Assembly (NCBI GenBank): GCA_018830445.1
Contig: JAHJSN010000160.1
Coordinates: 1 to 32,941 of the forward strand
Length of the DNA: 32,941 nucleotides
From: Alphaproteobacteria bacterium
GTDB lineage: Bacteria > Pseudomonadota > Alphaproteobacteria > Rhizobiales > Hyphomicrobiaceae
Direction of reading: 5' to 3'
Position 1 is the stretch's first letter. Every line of letters starts with the position of its first letter. The position numbers were made by a program, and so were the translations under genes. Below, one piece after another: positions 8,865-17,659 of this stretch. Under the pieces are notes generated by a model. The model made no database searches. It saw only the letters and a program-made list of their open reading frames with translations, and was not told the DNA's origin.

Positions 8865-9211
8865 GCGGCATCTTTCGATCTGGCAAGCTGGGAAGCTTCG
8901 AGCTGGATGCGGCCTGCTTGGCAGCGCACCGGAAACGTCGCGACCTCACCCTTGTCGGCTCCCTGGGCGAGACCTGTCTCAAGGCTGATGACAAAATTGT
9001 GCAGCGGACACGTCACGGAGGTGCCGTGGACGATCCCTTCGCTGAGCGGACCGCCCTTGTGCGGACACCTGTCGTTCAACGCAAAGAGGTCGTCGGAGGC
9101 CGTGCGGAACACGGCAATGCATCCCATCGGCGTCTTCACGACGCGCGCGCCCTGCCGGGGAATATCGTCGATGGTTCCGATGTCTAGCCAGACGTTTTCC
9201 ATTGCTGTCAT
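8861..9211 (-). CDS. nirD: Nitrite reductase small subunit NirD / Rieske-type ferredoxin
   Basis: 116-aa Rieske-fold protein, the partner of NirB. Unlike enterobacterial NirD, which has lost the cluster ligands, this one keeps C49-P-H51 and C68-P-L-H71, so it should hold a [2Fe-2S] Rieske cluster. In Paracoccus the equivalent protein (NasG) shuttles electrons from the NADH-oxidising flavin subunit to nitrate and nitrite reductases; the same role is inferred here. ATG 9211 overlaps the nirB stop codon (ATGA). The frame is open 66 codons further upstream, but only inside nirB. A second ATG (9202) is also possible. Confidence 0.93.
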   Translation of the reverse strand: MTAMENVWLDIGTIDDIPRQGARVVKTPMGCIAVFRTASDDLFALNDRCPHKGGPLSEGIVHGTSVTCPLHNFVISLETGLAQGADKGEVATFPVRCQAGRIQLEASQLARSKDAA

Positions 9212-11679
9212 TGGGCTGCTTCCATGTAGGTGAGGTTGGCGATCGGCGAGAATTCGTGGCTGTCGGTGCTGCCGGAAGCGCGCTGCGCCCATGGGTCGGA
9301 CTGGGAGAATTTCTGTGAGTGCATGAAGCCCTCGAAGAGGGCGTTGCGCCGGGTCGGGTCGTCGACGACCGCAGCCTTGATCGACTCCATGCCGACCCGA
9401 TCGAGCCACTTGTAGATCCGCTCCAGATAGTGGCCCTGTTCGCGATAGAGCTGGATGAGGGCCGCCGTCACCTCGATAACTTCGTCCTCGGTCTTGACGT
9501 GGCAGAGGACCACGGTGCCCTTGATGTCGAGACCGGCAGCGCCGGCGAAGTGGATCTCGTAACCGGACTCAACACAGATCACGCCGACGTCCTTGCATGT
9601 CGCCTCGGCGCAATTTCGAGGGCAACCCGAAACCGCCAGCTTGACCTTCGCCGGAGTCCACGAGCCCCACAGGAACTTCTCCAGGCGCACGCCGAGCCCG
9701 GTCGAATCCTGGGTGCCGAAACGGCACCAGTCGCTGCCGACGCATGTCTTTACCGTCCGCAATGCCTTGCCGTAGGCGTGACCGGATACCAGCCCGGCAG
9801 CATTGAGATCGGCCCAGACGGCAGGCAGGTCTGCCTTCTTCACGCCAAGCAGGTCGATGCGCTGGCCGCCGGTGCATTTGACGCTCGGGATCTGAAACTT
9901 GTCGGCGACGTCGGCGATTGCGCGCAGTTCGCCGGGTGTCGTGACGCCGCCCCACATGCGGGGCACGACCGAGTAGGTGCCGTCCTTCTGGATGTTGGCG
10001 TGGACCCGCTCGTTGACGAAGCGGGACTGGTTGTCATCAACGTACTGGCCGGGCCAGGTCGACAGGAGATAGTAGTTCAGCGCCGGGCGGCACTTGGCGC
10101 AGCCGCCGGAGCTTTTCCATTCCAGCTCCTGCATGAGGTCCGGAATGGTCTTCAGTTGCTTGGCGACGACGAGCCGGCGCACGTCGGCGTGGCCGAGTTC
10201 GGTGCAGCTGCACATCGGCTTGACCGCCGCCGGGTTGTAGGCTTCGCCAAGGCTCAATGTAAGCAGCTGTTCGACGAGCCCGGTGCAGGTGCCGCAGGAC
10301 GCCGACGCCTTGGTATGGGTGCGCACCTCGTCAACCGAGGTCAGTCCTTTTTCGGTGATTGCCGATACGATCCGGCCCTTGCAGACGCCATTGCAGCCGC
10401 AGATTTCTGCTTCATCCGGCAGCGCTGCAACGGCGGCGAAAGGGTCCGCGTTGCCGCCTCCGGCATAGGCCGGTCCGAAGATCAGCGTCTCCCGCATGCC
10501 GGCGATATCGACCGAATCCTTGATCAGCTGGAAGAACCAGCCCGAGTCGGACGTGTCACCAAACATGACGGCGCCAATCACCTTGTCGTCCTTCAGGACC
10601 AGGCGGCGATAGACACCTCGTGCCGCGTCCCTGAGGACTATTTCCTCGCGGTCGTCGCCGTCGGCAAAATCACCGGCCGAGAAAAGATCGACTCCGGTGA
10701 CCTTGAGTTTGGTCGCGAGGGCCTTGTCGACGAAGCCGGCACCGGGCGCGCCGGCAAGTTCCCTGGCGAGGATGGAGGCCTGTTCGTAGAGCGGCGCGAC
10801 GAGTCCGTAGACGTTGCCTTCGAATTCGACGCACTCGCCGACGCCGTAGATGTCGGTATCCGACGTGCGCATGCGATCGTTGACGAGAATGCCGCGACCG
10901 GTTGCGAGGCCGGCGTCCTTGGCAAGCACGGCGTTTGGCCGAATGCCGACAGCCATGACGACAATGTCGGCCTTGATGCTGGTGCCGTCTTGCAGTTCGA
11001 CCGCAGCGACGCGCGGCGGACCCAGACACGGGTCGGTTGCTGCGATTTGCCTGGTGCTGGCCTCGGTGACGACCTTGATGCCGCGTGATTCCAGTTCCCG
11101 CTTGAGCAGCTGGCCTGCAGCCGCGTCGAGTTGGCGCTCCATCAGCGTCGGCATCAAGTGGATTACCGTCACCTCCATGCCGCGCGCCTTGAGGCCGGCT
11201 GCGGCTTCCAGACCGAGAAGCCCGCCGCCGATGACGACGGCGTGGCCGCCCTGTTCTGCGGCGATCAACATGGCGTTGACGTCGTCGATATCGCGGTAGG
11301 TGAGAACGCCTGCGAGATCGTTGCCGGGAACGGGGATGACGAATGGAACCGAACCTGTTGCGATAAGAAGCTTGTCGTAGTCCGCCTGTGTCCCGTCTTC
11401 GGCAATCACCGTCTTGCTGGCCCGGTCGATCTTGACGACCTTCCGGCCCTTGTGCAGCGTCACCCCGTTCTGCCGGTACCAGGCATCGCCATGGATGACG
11501 ATTTCCTCATACGATTTTTCCCCCGACAAAACCGGTGACAGAAGGATGCGGTCGTAATTGGTCCTGGGCTCGGCATTGAAGATCGTCACATCGAAGGCGC
11601 CCGGGACCATCTCGAACAATCGTTCGAGTGCGCGGCCAGGCGCCATGCCGTTGCCGACGACGACCAGTTTCTGTGTCAT
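9208..11679 (-). CDS. nirB: Assimilatory nitrite reductase [NAD(P)H] large subunit NirB
   Basis: 823-aa cytoplasmic enzyme reducing nitrite to ammonium. Residues 1-~310 form the FAD/NAD(P)H oxidoreductase domain (VVVGNGMAPGRALE; second Rossmann motif VVIGGGLLGLEAA at about 148-160). Two BFD-like [2Fe-2S] modules follow: C427-x-C429...C462-x2-C465, then C490-x-C492...C527-x2-C530. The C-terminal half has the ferredoxin-like half-domain and the siroheme/[4Fe-4S] domain, with ligands C646-x5-C652 and C686-x3-C690. The start has a clear Shine-Dalgarno (AAGGGAGAA) in the 15-nt gap after the ATPase gene. Length is normal for the family. Confidence 0.96.
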   Translation of the reverse strand: MTQKLVVVGNGMAPGRALERLFEMVPGAFDVTIFNAEPRTNYDRILLSPVLSGEKSYEEIVIHGDAWYRQNGVTLHKGRKVVKIDRASKTVIAEDGTQADYDKLLIATGSVPFVIPVPGNDLAGVLTYRDIDDVNAMLIAAEQGGHAVVIGGGLLGLEAAAGLKARGMEVTVIHLMPTLMERQLDAAAGQLLKRELESRGIKVVTEASTRQIAATDPCLGPPRVAAVELQDGTSIKADIVVMAVGIRPNAVLAKDAGLATGRGILVNDRMRTSDTDIYGVGECVEFEGNVYGLVAPLYEQASILARELAGAPGAGFVDKALATKLKVTGVDLFSAGDFADGDDREEIVLRDAARGVYRRLVLKDDKVIGAVMFGDTSDSGWFFQLIKDSVDIAGMRETLIFGPAYAGGGNADPFAAVAALPDEAEICGCNGVCKGRIVSAITEKGLTSVDEVRTHTKASASCGTCTGLVEQLLTLSLGEAYNPAAVKPMCSCTELGHADVRRLVVAKQLKTIPDLMQELEWKSSGGCAKCRPALNYYLLSTWPGQYVDDNQSRFVNERVHANIQKDGTYSVVPRMWGGVTTPGELRAIADVADKFQIPSVKCTGGQRIDLLGVKKADLPAVWADLNAAGLVSGHAYGKALRTVKTCVGSDWCRFGTQDSTGLGVRLEKFLWGSWTPAKVKLAVSGCPRNCAEATCKDVGVICVESGYEIHFAGAAGLDIKGTVVLCHVKTEDEVIEVTAALIQLYREQGHYLERIYKWLDRVGMESIKAAVVDDPTRRNALFEGFMHSQKFSQSDPWAQRASGSTDSHEFSPIANLTYMEAAQ

Positions 11680-11694
11680 CGCAGTTCTCCCTTT

Positions 11695-13437
11695 TCAAGC
11701 GGCCTGATCGTTCGGCGTTGACTTGCGCTTTGCCTTGATGGCCTCGAGCACTTCCGGGTCGGGATTGGCACCCCCTTCATAGGCTTCGAGGAAGTCGAGA
11801 AGCTCCTGGCGGTAGGCGTAATAGTCGGAATGCTCAAGCAGATCCTTGCGCGTGCGCGGACGCGGGAGATCGACTTCCATGATGTTGCCGATGCGGGCGT
11901 TCGGACCGTTCGTCATCATCACGCAGCGGTCGGCGAGAAGGATCGCCTCGTCGACATCATGGGTGACGCAGACGGCGGTGACCTTGGTACGGCTCCATAC
12001 CTCCATCAGGACCTCCTGCAGCTCCCAGCGGGTCAGGCTGTCGAGCATGCCGAACGGCTCGTCGAGGAGGAGGAGCTTGGGCGAGAGGGCGAACGCGCGG
12101 GCGATGCCGACGCGCTGCCTCATGCCGTTGGAGAGATCGCTGGCAAGCTTGTCGATCGAGTCGGCGAGACCCACCCGCTCCAGATAGTAGGAGACGACAT
12201 CGTCGCGCTCGGCGCGGCTGGCATTCGGGTAGACACGGTCGACGCCGAGCATCACGTTGTCGCGGGCCGACAGCCAGGGGAACAGGGACGGGGCCTGAAA
12301 GACGACGGCGCGGTCGGGCCCTGCCGTCGTGACTTCCTTGCCGTCGAGCACCACGCCGCCCGATGAAATCTCATTGAGGCCCGCGGTCATCGACAGAACT
12401 GTGGACTTGCCGCAACCGGAGTGTCCGATCAGGGTGACGAATTCGCCTTTTTTCATGATCAGGTCGAAGCCGTCGACGACCTTCAGCGGCCCCTTCGGCG
12501 TCGGGTAGATCTTTTCGAGCCTGAAGAATTCCAGGTAGCGGCCGTCGCGTGGGGACCTCGCCGCATCGGCATAGGCTTTCGGCAGCTTCGGCTTTTTCGT
12601 GCCGCCAATTTCGATGGGGACGACATTCGGCAAGACGGTGCTTTCGGAGCCTGCCGCAGAGCGCTTTTGCCCCATGTCGATGAGGTAGCTCGTCACCTGC
12701 TGGCGGAGTTTCTGGAACGCGGGATCGGAACTCAAGGCGGTGTGATCGCGCGGGCGGGGCAGATCCACCTTGAATTCCTGGCCCAATGTGGCGCCGGGGC
12801 CGACGGTGAGAGGGATGATGCGGTCGGCAAGCAGGATCGCCTCGTCGACATCGTTGGTGATCAGCACGACTGTGCGTTTGTCCTGCTCCCAGATCTTCTC
12901 GATCTCGTCTTGAAGTTTTGAGCGGGTCAGGGCGTCAAGCGCCGACAGAGGTTCGTCGAGCAGGAGGATCTCTGGGCTCATCGCCAGGGCGCGGGCAACC
13001 GCCACGCGCTGGCGCATGCCGCCCGACAGTTCGGCCGGGCGCCGTTCGGCGGCATGTGCGAGCCCGACCATCTCGATGTACTTGGAGGTGCGCGCCCTGC
13101 GTTCCCCTTTGGAGGCTTTCTTGAAGACCTGATCGACCGCCAGTGCGATGTTGTCATAGACGGTCAGCCAGGGCATCAGCGAGTACGACTGGAAGACCAC
13201 GCCGCGATCCGGGCCGGGGCCTGTGATCGGCTGGCCCTTCAGGAGGAGTTCACCCTGGTCGGGAGAGGCCAACCCCGCGATCGTAGAAATGAGCGTCGTC
13301 TTGCCCGAGCCGGAGAATCCCAGGATCGCGACGAACTCGCCTTCTTCGACCGCGAGGTTGATATCGTTGAGGACGTGTGTGCGGGCATCGCCATCGCCGT
13401 AGGATTTAGAGACGCCCTTGAGTTCGAGAAAAGCCAT
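11695..13437 (-). CDS. Nitrate ABC transporter ATPase with two fused nucleotide-binding domains
   Basis: 580-aa protein with two complete ABC domains energising nitrate import with NrtB. NBD1 (1-~250): Walker [10 protein letters not shown] (K46), signature LSGGM (137-141), Walker B LLLDEP (E162), but TND with N195 where the switch His belongs. NBD2 (~300-520): Walker [10 protein letters not shown] (K344), degenerate signature LSNGM (435-439), Walker B LLLLDEP (E460), intact THD with H493. The composite ATP sites are therefore asymmetric: one canonical, one degenerate on both sides. It lies 19 nt after nrtB and 15 nt before nirB. Cyanobacterial NrtC and NrtD are separate proteins, and NrtC carries a solute-binding domain instead. 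I leave the symbol open because this is neither exactly. Confidence 0.93.
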   Translation of the reverse strand: MAFLELKGVSKSYGDGDARTHVLNDINLAVEEGEFVAILGFSGSGKTTLISTIAGLASPDQGELLLKGQPITGPGPDRGVVFQSYSLMPWLTVYDNIALAVDQVFKKASKGERRARTSKYIEMVGLAHAAERRPAELSGGMRQRVAVARALAMSPEILLLDEPLSALDALTRSKLQDEIEKIWEQDKRTVVLITNDVDEAILLADRIIPLTVGPGATLGQEFKVDLPRPRDHTALSSDPAFQKLRQQVTSYLIDMGQKRSAAGSESTVLPNVVPIEIGGTKKPKLPKAYADAARSPRDGRYLEFFRLEKIYPTPKGPLKVVDGFDLIMKKGEFVTLIGHSGCGKSTVLSMTAGLNEISSGGVVLDGKEVTTAGPDRAVVFQAPSLFPWLSARDNVMLGVDRVYPNASRAERDDVVSYYLERVGLADSIDKLASDLSNGMRQRVGIARAFALSPKLLLLDEPFGMLDSLTRWELQEVLMEVWSRTKVTAVCVTHDVDEAILLADRCVMMTNGPNARIGNIMEVDLPRPRTRKDLLEHSDYYAYRQELLDFLEAYEGGANPDPEVLEAIKAKRKSTPNDQAA

Positions 13438-13456
13438 TGTGATCGTGCTCCCCGGT

Positions 13457-14545
13457 TCAGCGCTTGTCGGAATAGGTGAAGGCGACCTGGAGTGCGTAGA
13501 TCAGCCGGTCGAGGAGGAAGCCGATGATGCCGATGGCCAGGACGGCGACCATGATCTTGGCCAGCGAACTCGAAGAGCCGTTCTGGAATTCATCCCAGAC
13601 GAACTTTCCAAGCCCCGGGTTCTGGGCAAGCATCTCGGCGGCGATCAGCACCATCCAGCCGACGCCCAACGACAGGCGCATGCCGGTGAAGATCAGCGGC
13701 AGTGATGACGGCAGCACCAGCTTGGTGATCGTCCGCGAAGTGGGAAGCTGAAGGACCCGACCGACGTTGAGGAGATCCTTGTCGATCGAGGCGACGCCGA
13801 GAGCCGTGTTGATGAGCGTCGGCCACAGCGAGCAAAGCGTCACGGTTATCGCCGAGATCAGCATGGACTTCGGCAGCCACTCGTAGGGATCGGCATAGGT
13901 CGCCGAGACGACCATCGTCACGATCGGCAGCCAGGCCAGCGGCGAAACCGGTTTGAAGATCTGGATCAGCGGGTTGAGCGCACCGTTCACGGTTGTCGAC
14001 AGCCCCGACATGATTCCGAGCGGTATGGCTACGACCACACCCACGAAGAAACCAAGGCCGACGGTGATCAGGCTCGTAACGATCTGATCGAAGAACGTCG
14101 GCGCGCCGGTATAGCTGCGGTACTTGACGCGGTCCTCGTTACCGGCCGCGATCAGTTTGGCGTTGCGCTCGTCCTGGCGCTCGTAGAAGGCGGTTTCCCG
14201 GGCGCGCTCGGAGAGGTGGTCGTCGTAAAGGTTGCCGGCCTGTACGAGCACCTGGGCCGGGCCGGGGATGGCGCCCAGAGACGTGTTCACTTTCGGCGCG
14301 AAATAAGCCCATGCTGCGAGGAAGAGGCCGATGCCGACCAGCGGCACGAACAGCTTCTGCCATAGTTCTCTGAGGTTTTGCCTTGGGCTGTCGCCGAGAG
14401 AGAGCTTGATCAGCGGTACGATGAACCCAAGGCCGAATACGCCGAGCATTCCAGCCGAGCGGTTCAGTCTCTGATAGAATTTCTCGAGACGCTTCTTGCG
14501 CGCGTCTTCATTGGTCGTTTCAAGGTAGTCGGTTACGGCAGCCAT
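13457..14545 (-). CDS. nrtB: Nitrate ABC transporter permease NrtB
   Basis: 362-aa inner-membrane permease of the nitrate/sulfonate/taurine (CUT2-like NtrB) class. After a charged cytoplasmic N-terminus come a hydrophobic helix ([17 protein letters not shown]), a charged segment of about 60 residues, and the permease core beginning [20 protein letters not shown]. The EAA loop for ATPase docking is near [20 protein letters not shown]. The start ATG 14545 has GGAGA 6 nt upstream. It lies 97 nt after nrtA, and that gap holds a strong hairpin. Confidence 0.93.
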   Translation of the reverse strand: MAAVTDYLETTNEDARKKRLEKFYQRLNRSAGMLGVFGLGFIVPLIKLSLGDSPRQNLRELWQKLFVPLVGIGLFLAAWAYFAPKVNTSLGAIPGPAQVLVQAGNLYDDHLSERARETAFYERQDERNAKLIAAGNEDRVKYRSYTGAPTFFDQIVTSLITVGLGFFVGVVVAIPLGIMSGLSTTVNGALNPLIQIFKPVSPLAWLPIVTMVVSATYADPYEWLPKSMLISAITVTLCSLWPTLINTALGVASIDKDLLNVGRVLQLPTSRTITKLVLPSSLPLIFTGMRLSLGVGWMVLIAAEMLAQNPGLGKFVWDEFQNGSSSSLAKIMVAVLAIGIIGFLLDRLIYALQVAFTYSDKR

Positions 14546-14588
14546 GATTATCTCCGGTTCTTCTCGGCTGTTCGGTGCTGGCGGATGA

Positions 14589-14608
14589 AACGGCGGTCCG
14601 CCGCCGTT
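14589..14608 (-). terminator. Intercistronic hairpin between nrtA and nrtB
   Basis: On the minus strand AACGGCGG pairs exactly with CCGCCGTT around a CGGA loop, followed by only a short T run (TTTC). It sits about 35 nt after the nrtA stop and 44 nt before the nrtB start. Such hairpins between a binding-protein gene and its permease often protect the upstream mRNA or terminate part of the transcripts, giving more binding protein than permease. That role is inferred. Confidence 0.6.
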
Positions 14609-14643
14609 CCATGTGTTTGCACAAGGAGCGTGAATGCCTGGGA

Positions 14644-16065
14644 TCAGTTGCTGACGACTGTGTTGCCCTCGACCTGCTCCTTGCCCTTGAGACCGATCTT
14701 CAGGGTTGCGAGGTAGGCGTTCGGTTGCTTGCCGTCGTAGGCAATGCCGTCGATCATGTCTTCGGGCGGGACTGGCGGGCGGAAGCCGTCGGTGCCGAAG
14801 GGGAAATCTGCCTTCTCAACACGGCCTTCGGCGACAAGAAGCTCGGCAGCCTTCATGTAGATGTCAGGGCGGTAGACCGACTTGGCGGTGTCCAGATACC
14901 ATTCGTCGGACTTGCCCTCCGCGATCTGACCCCAGCGACGCATCTGGGTCAGGTACCAGATGGCGTCCGAGTAGTAGGGATAGGTTGCGAAGTAGCGGTA
15001 GAAGACGTTGAAGTCCGGCACCGCGCGCTTGTCGCCCTTCTCGTATTCGAAGGTTCCGGTCATCGAGTTGGCGATGACTTCCTCATCGGCACCGACGTAC
15101 TCGGGGCGGGACAGCATCTTCACGGCTTCCATGCGGTTGGCGTTGCTGTTTTCGTCAAGCCACTTGGCAGCGCGGATCAAAGCCTTGGTGAGGGCCAGCG
15201 TGGTGTTGGGGTATTGCTCGGCGAATTCCTTGGTGATCCCGAACACCTTCTCGGGGTTGTTCTTCCAGATTTCGTAGTCGGTTATCACCGGGACGCCGAT
15301 GCCCTTGAATACAGCGGCCTGGTTCCAGGGTTCGCCGACGCAATAGCCGTAGATGGTGCCGGCTTCGAGAGTGGCCGGCATCTGCGGTGGCGGCGTCACC
15401 GAGAGCAGGGCCTTGGCCTTGATCGTTCCGGAGGTGTCGGTCGGCGAATAGAAGCCGGGATGTATGCCGCCGGCTGCCAGCCAGTAACGCAGCTCGTAGT
15501 TATGGGTGGAAACCGGAAACACCATGCCCATCTTGAAGGCCTTGCCATCGTCAGCGAATTTCTCGATGACGGGTTTGAGCGCATCGGCCTTGATCGGGTG
15601 CACGGGCTTGCCGTCAGCCTGTTTTGGAATGTGCGGCTTCATCAACTCCCAGACCTCGTTCGACACGGTGATGCCGTTGCCGTTGAGGTCCATCGAGAAG
15701 GGCGTGACGATGTGTGCCTTGGTGCCGAAACCGATCGTTGCGGCAAGCGGCTGGCCGGCCAGCATATGGGCTCCGTCGAGTTCGCCGGTGATGACGCGGT
15801 CGAGCAGCACCTTCCAGTTGGCTTGCGCTTCGAGGGTCACGAAAAGACCTTCGTCTTCGAAGTAGCCAAGTTCCTTGGCGACGGCGAGCGGCGCCATGTC
15901 GGTGAGCTTGATGAAGCCGAACTTCAGCTCATCCTTTTCAACCTCAAGCATCTCCGCCTTGGCGCTGCCGAAGGCAGACGCGGCGAGGATCAACACTGCA
16001 CTCGTTGCTGAGAGCATGTAGCGCTTCAGCGTGGTTTCCCGATGATCGAGTGTGCTGCTTTCCAT
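14644..16065 (-). CDS. nrtA: Nitrate ABC transporter substrate-binding protein NrtA
   Basis: 473-aa periplasmic nitrate-binding protein. ATG 16065 is chosen because AGGAGAAG lies 4-11 nt upstream; the frame is open 32 codons further but those residues fall in the leader terminator region. The N-terminus has a basic stretch, then [22 protein letters not shown] as signal sequence with cleavage near AKA-E. The mature part starts [28 protein letters not shown], the NrtA/SsuA hallmark, and contains [35 protein letters not shown] and the ligand-site-like [11 protein letters not shown]. First gene of the nitrate operon, behind the antitermination leader. It is clearly homologous to nasS next door but, unlike it, is exported. 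Confidence 0.95.
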   Translation of the reverse strand: MESSTLDHRETTLKRYMLSATSAVLILAASAFGSAKAEMLEVEKDELKFGFIKLTDMAPLAVAKELGYFEDEGLFVTLEAQANWKVLLDRVITGELDGAHMLAGQPLAATIGFGTKAHIVTPFSMDLNGNGITVSNEVWELMKPHIPKQADGKPVHPIKADALKPVIEKFADDGKAFKMGMVFPVSTHNYELRYWLAAGGIHPGFYSPTDTSGTIKAKALLSVTPPPQMPATLEAGTIYGYCVGEPWNQAAVFKGIGVPVITDYEIWKNNPEKVFGITKEFAEQYPNTTLALTKALIRAAKWLDENSNANRMEAVKMLSRPEYVGADEEVIANSMTGTFEYEKGDKRAVPDFNVFYRYFATYPYYSDAIWYLTQMRRWGQIAEGKSDEWYLDTAKSVYRPDIYMKAAELLVAEGRVEKADFPFGTDGFRPPVPPEDMIDGIAYDGKQPNAYLATLKIGLKGKEQVEGNTVVSN

Positions 16066-16120
16066 TATCTTCTCCTGCCTTTTTGCCCATGGCTCTGAAG
16101 AGCCGGACTGAACCGAGGCC

Positions 16121-16185
16121 AAAAACAAAAAACGCCGCACAAGTCTCGGAAGACGCTGCACGTCCTCCTCCCTTGCGGCGGCGTT
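16121..16185 (-). terminator. Intrinsic terminator in the nrtA leader
   Basis: On the minus strand AACGCCGC (16185-16178) pairs with GCGGCGTT (16138-16131). The stem continues, after a one-base bulge, with GCAAG (16176-16172) against CTTGT (16143-16139). An inner helix, GGAGGACG (16168-16161) against CGTCTTCC (16155-16148), closes on TGCAG. A T-tract, TTTTGTTTTT, follows at 16130-16121. It lies 55 nt before the nrtA start, so it would block the whole operon unless bypassed. Confidence 0.85.
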
Positions 16186-16236
16186 GCCGGTGCCCGTTCA
16201 GGGCGATTGGTTTTTGGCGACCTTCGTTGGCCTCGC
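16176..16236 (-). promoter_or_regulatory. ANTAR (NasT) antitermination element: two hexaloop hairpins
   Basis: Hairpin P1 on the minus strand: GCGA (16236-16233) and CC (16230-16229) pair with GG and TCGC (16222-16217), leaving hexaloop AACGAA. Hairpin P2: CGGC (16189-16186) pairs with GCCG (16179-16176) around hexaloop AACGCC. Both loops have A at position 1 and G at position 4, the signature recognised by ANTAR proteins. The P2 loop and 3' stem (16185-16176) are the same bases as the 5' arm of the terminator, so P2 and terminator cannot coexist. nasT, encoding an ANTAR protein, is just upstream. The mechanism is established for ANTAR systems; its operation here is inferred from the sequence. 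Confidence 0.75.
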
Positions 16237-16245
16237 GACTGTAAA

Positions 16246-16262
16246 CGCACGAAACGTGCCAA
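16246..16262 (-). promoter_or_regulatory. Sigma-54-type promoter of the nitrate operon
   Basis: Minus-strand TTGGCACGTTTCGTGCG matches the -24/-12 consensus TTGGCACGNNNNTTGCW except at the first T and last base of the -12 element. The GG and GC dinucleotides are spaced by the required 10 nt. Transcription would start near 16235, at the foot of ANTAR hairpin P1, which fits the leader geometry well. A possible activator half-site, TGCACC inside GTGC-ACC-GCAC (16382-16392), lies about 130 bp upstream, a plausible NtrC position. NtrC control is inferred. Confidence 0.7.
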
Positions 16263-16423
16263 CTCTTCGCAGTCGCAACAAACGGCTTGTTTTCAATGTG
16301 TTAGATGGCAGTGCGAGGAAGCGGGCCGATGCGCTCGGATTGGATTGGCTGCCTAATGGTCAGACATCGCGCCGGTAATTTGTGCACCGCACTAACTGGA
16401 TGGCGATGGCCTGCCGTCCTGGC

Positions 16424-17659
16424 TCAGCTGGAGGTGTCAGGCAGGCTGGCAAGGTAGTCTTCAAGACGGTCGGGATCGAAGACTTTACCGTCAAAGAATG
16501 CATCGGGGCCGAGGCTAAGATTGCCGCGCGTCGATCCTGCCGGCGCTTTCCCGTGCAGGGCTCCTTCGACCTTGGTGTTGACGGAGGGCAATTCGACATC
16601 GAGCGGCTGCAGGGCCGAGCGATAGATGTCCGGCCGATAGGTGCTTCGGGCGGCGTGTAGGGCTGCTTCACTATGCAGGGTCTGCCCGAGGCGGACCATC
16701 TGGGTGTAGAACCACAAGGCGTGGCTGATCCAAGGAAAAGTCGCGGTGTTGGAGGCGAAATTCAGGAAACCGTCGATCGGATGGAGCGCGCCGTCGCCTG
16801 CCCGAAGGCGCCTGGCCAGACAAGGCCGGATCACGTCGACTGATTGCCCAAGGTATGCCTCGCGCGCCAGGATTGCGGCCAGTTCATCCTGGTTGCCGGG
16901 CTGGTCGCACCATACAGCGGCGCTGTAGACGGCTCGGACCAGGGCTTCGACGCCTTGCGGGTCGCGCTGCGCCCAATCCAATCGCAATCCAAGGACCTTT
17001 TCCGGACTGTTGCGCCAGATATGGGCGTTGGTGGTCAGGATGACGCCAACCCGTTCGCTGGAGGCAACGGTGCCCCAGGGTTCTCCGGCGCAGAAGCCGT
17101 CGATATGGGCGTTCGCCAATGCGGCTGGCATCAACGAGGGAGGAACGACGACGAGTTCGACATCCTGACCGGCAACAATGCCACCGGAGGACAGCCAGTA
17201 GGCAAGTTCATAATGGTGTGCGGAGTGCGGGTGAACGATGCCGAGTTGAAGCGGCGGCGCCCCCTGCCTGCCGCGGTCGCGCACCACGCTTGCGAGCGCC
17301 GTGACGGCGGGTGCGGCACTGAAATCAATTCTGTCCAAGTGCCGGATGAGTTCCTGCCAAAGCGCATTGGAAACCGTTACGGTGTTCGCGCCGGTGCCAA
17401 GTGCCATCGGAACGAGCATCGGCGTCGGCAATGGACCGAGGCCGAGATTGGCTGCGATCGGCATCGGGGCGAGGATATGGGCTGCGTCGAAATGCGAGAC
17501 GGCCAGCTTGTCACGGATGGTCGCCCACGAAGTTTCCCGCGACAGCTTCAGATCGAGGCCTTCAGCTTCCGCGAAACCGTGTTCGGCGGCAATGACCAGG
17601 GGGGCGCAATCGACCAGCGGAATGAATCCGGCTCGTACTTCGCGTTTCGTCTCGCTCAT
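16424..17659 (-). CDS. nasS: Nitrate-sensing regulatory protein NasS
   Basis: 411-aa NrtA-like protein without a signal peptide (starts MSETKREVRAGFIPLVDCAPLVIAAEHG), so it should be cytoplasmic. In known NasS-NasT systems NasS binds NasT and keeps it inactive; nitrate or nitrite binding to NasS frees NasT. It keeps NrtA-family landmarks (FCAGEPWGTVASSERVGV; FLNFASNTATFPWISHALWFYTQMVRLG; STYRPDIYRSAL). ATG 17659 overlaps the nasT stop (ATGA), so translation is coupled and a fixed stoichiometry is likely. It ends 358 nt before nrtA, with the leader region between. Confidence 0.92.
   Translation of the reverse strand: MSETKREVRAGFIPLVDCAPLVIAAEHGFAEAEGLDLKLSRETSWATIRDKLAVSHFDAAHILAPMPIAANLGLGPLPTPMLVPMALGTGANTVTVSNALWQELIRHLDRIDFSAAPAVTALASVVRDRGRQGAPPLQLGIVHPHSAHHYELAYWLSSGGIVAGQDVELVVVPPSLMPAALANAHIDGFCAGEPWGTVASSERVGVILTTNAHIWRNSPEKVLGLRLDWAQRDPQGVEALVRAVYSAAVWCDQPGNQDELAAILAREAYLGQSVDVIRPCLARRLRAGDGALHPIDGFLNFASNTATFPWISHALWFYTQMVRLGQTLHSEAALHAARSTYRPDIYRSALQPLDVELPSVNTKVEGALHGKAPAGSTRGNLSLGPDAFFDGKVFDPDRLEDYLASLPDTSS

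Noticed and set aside
9319-11088. 589-codon + strand open frame across nirB
   Set aside because: It is antisense to nirB, which has full cofactor motifs. Long antisense frames are expected in GC-rich coding DNA, and the translation has no recognisable domain.
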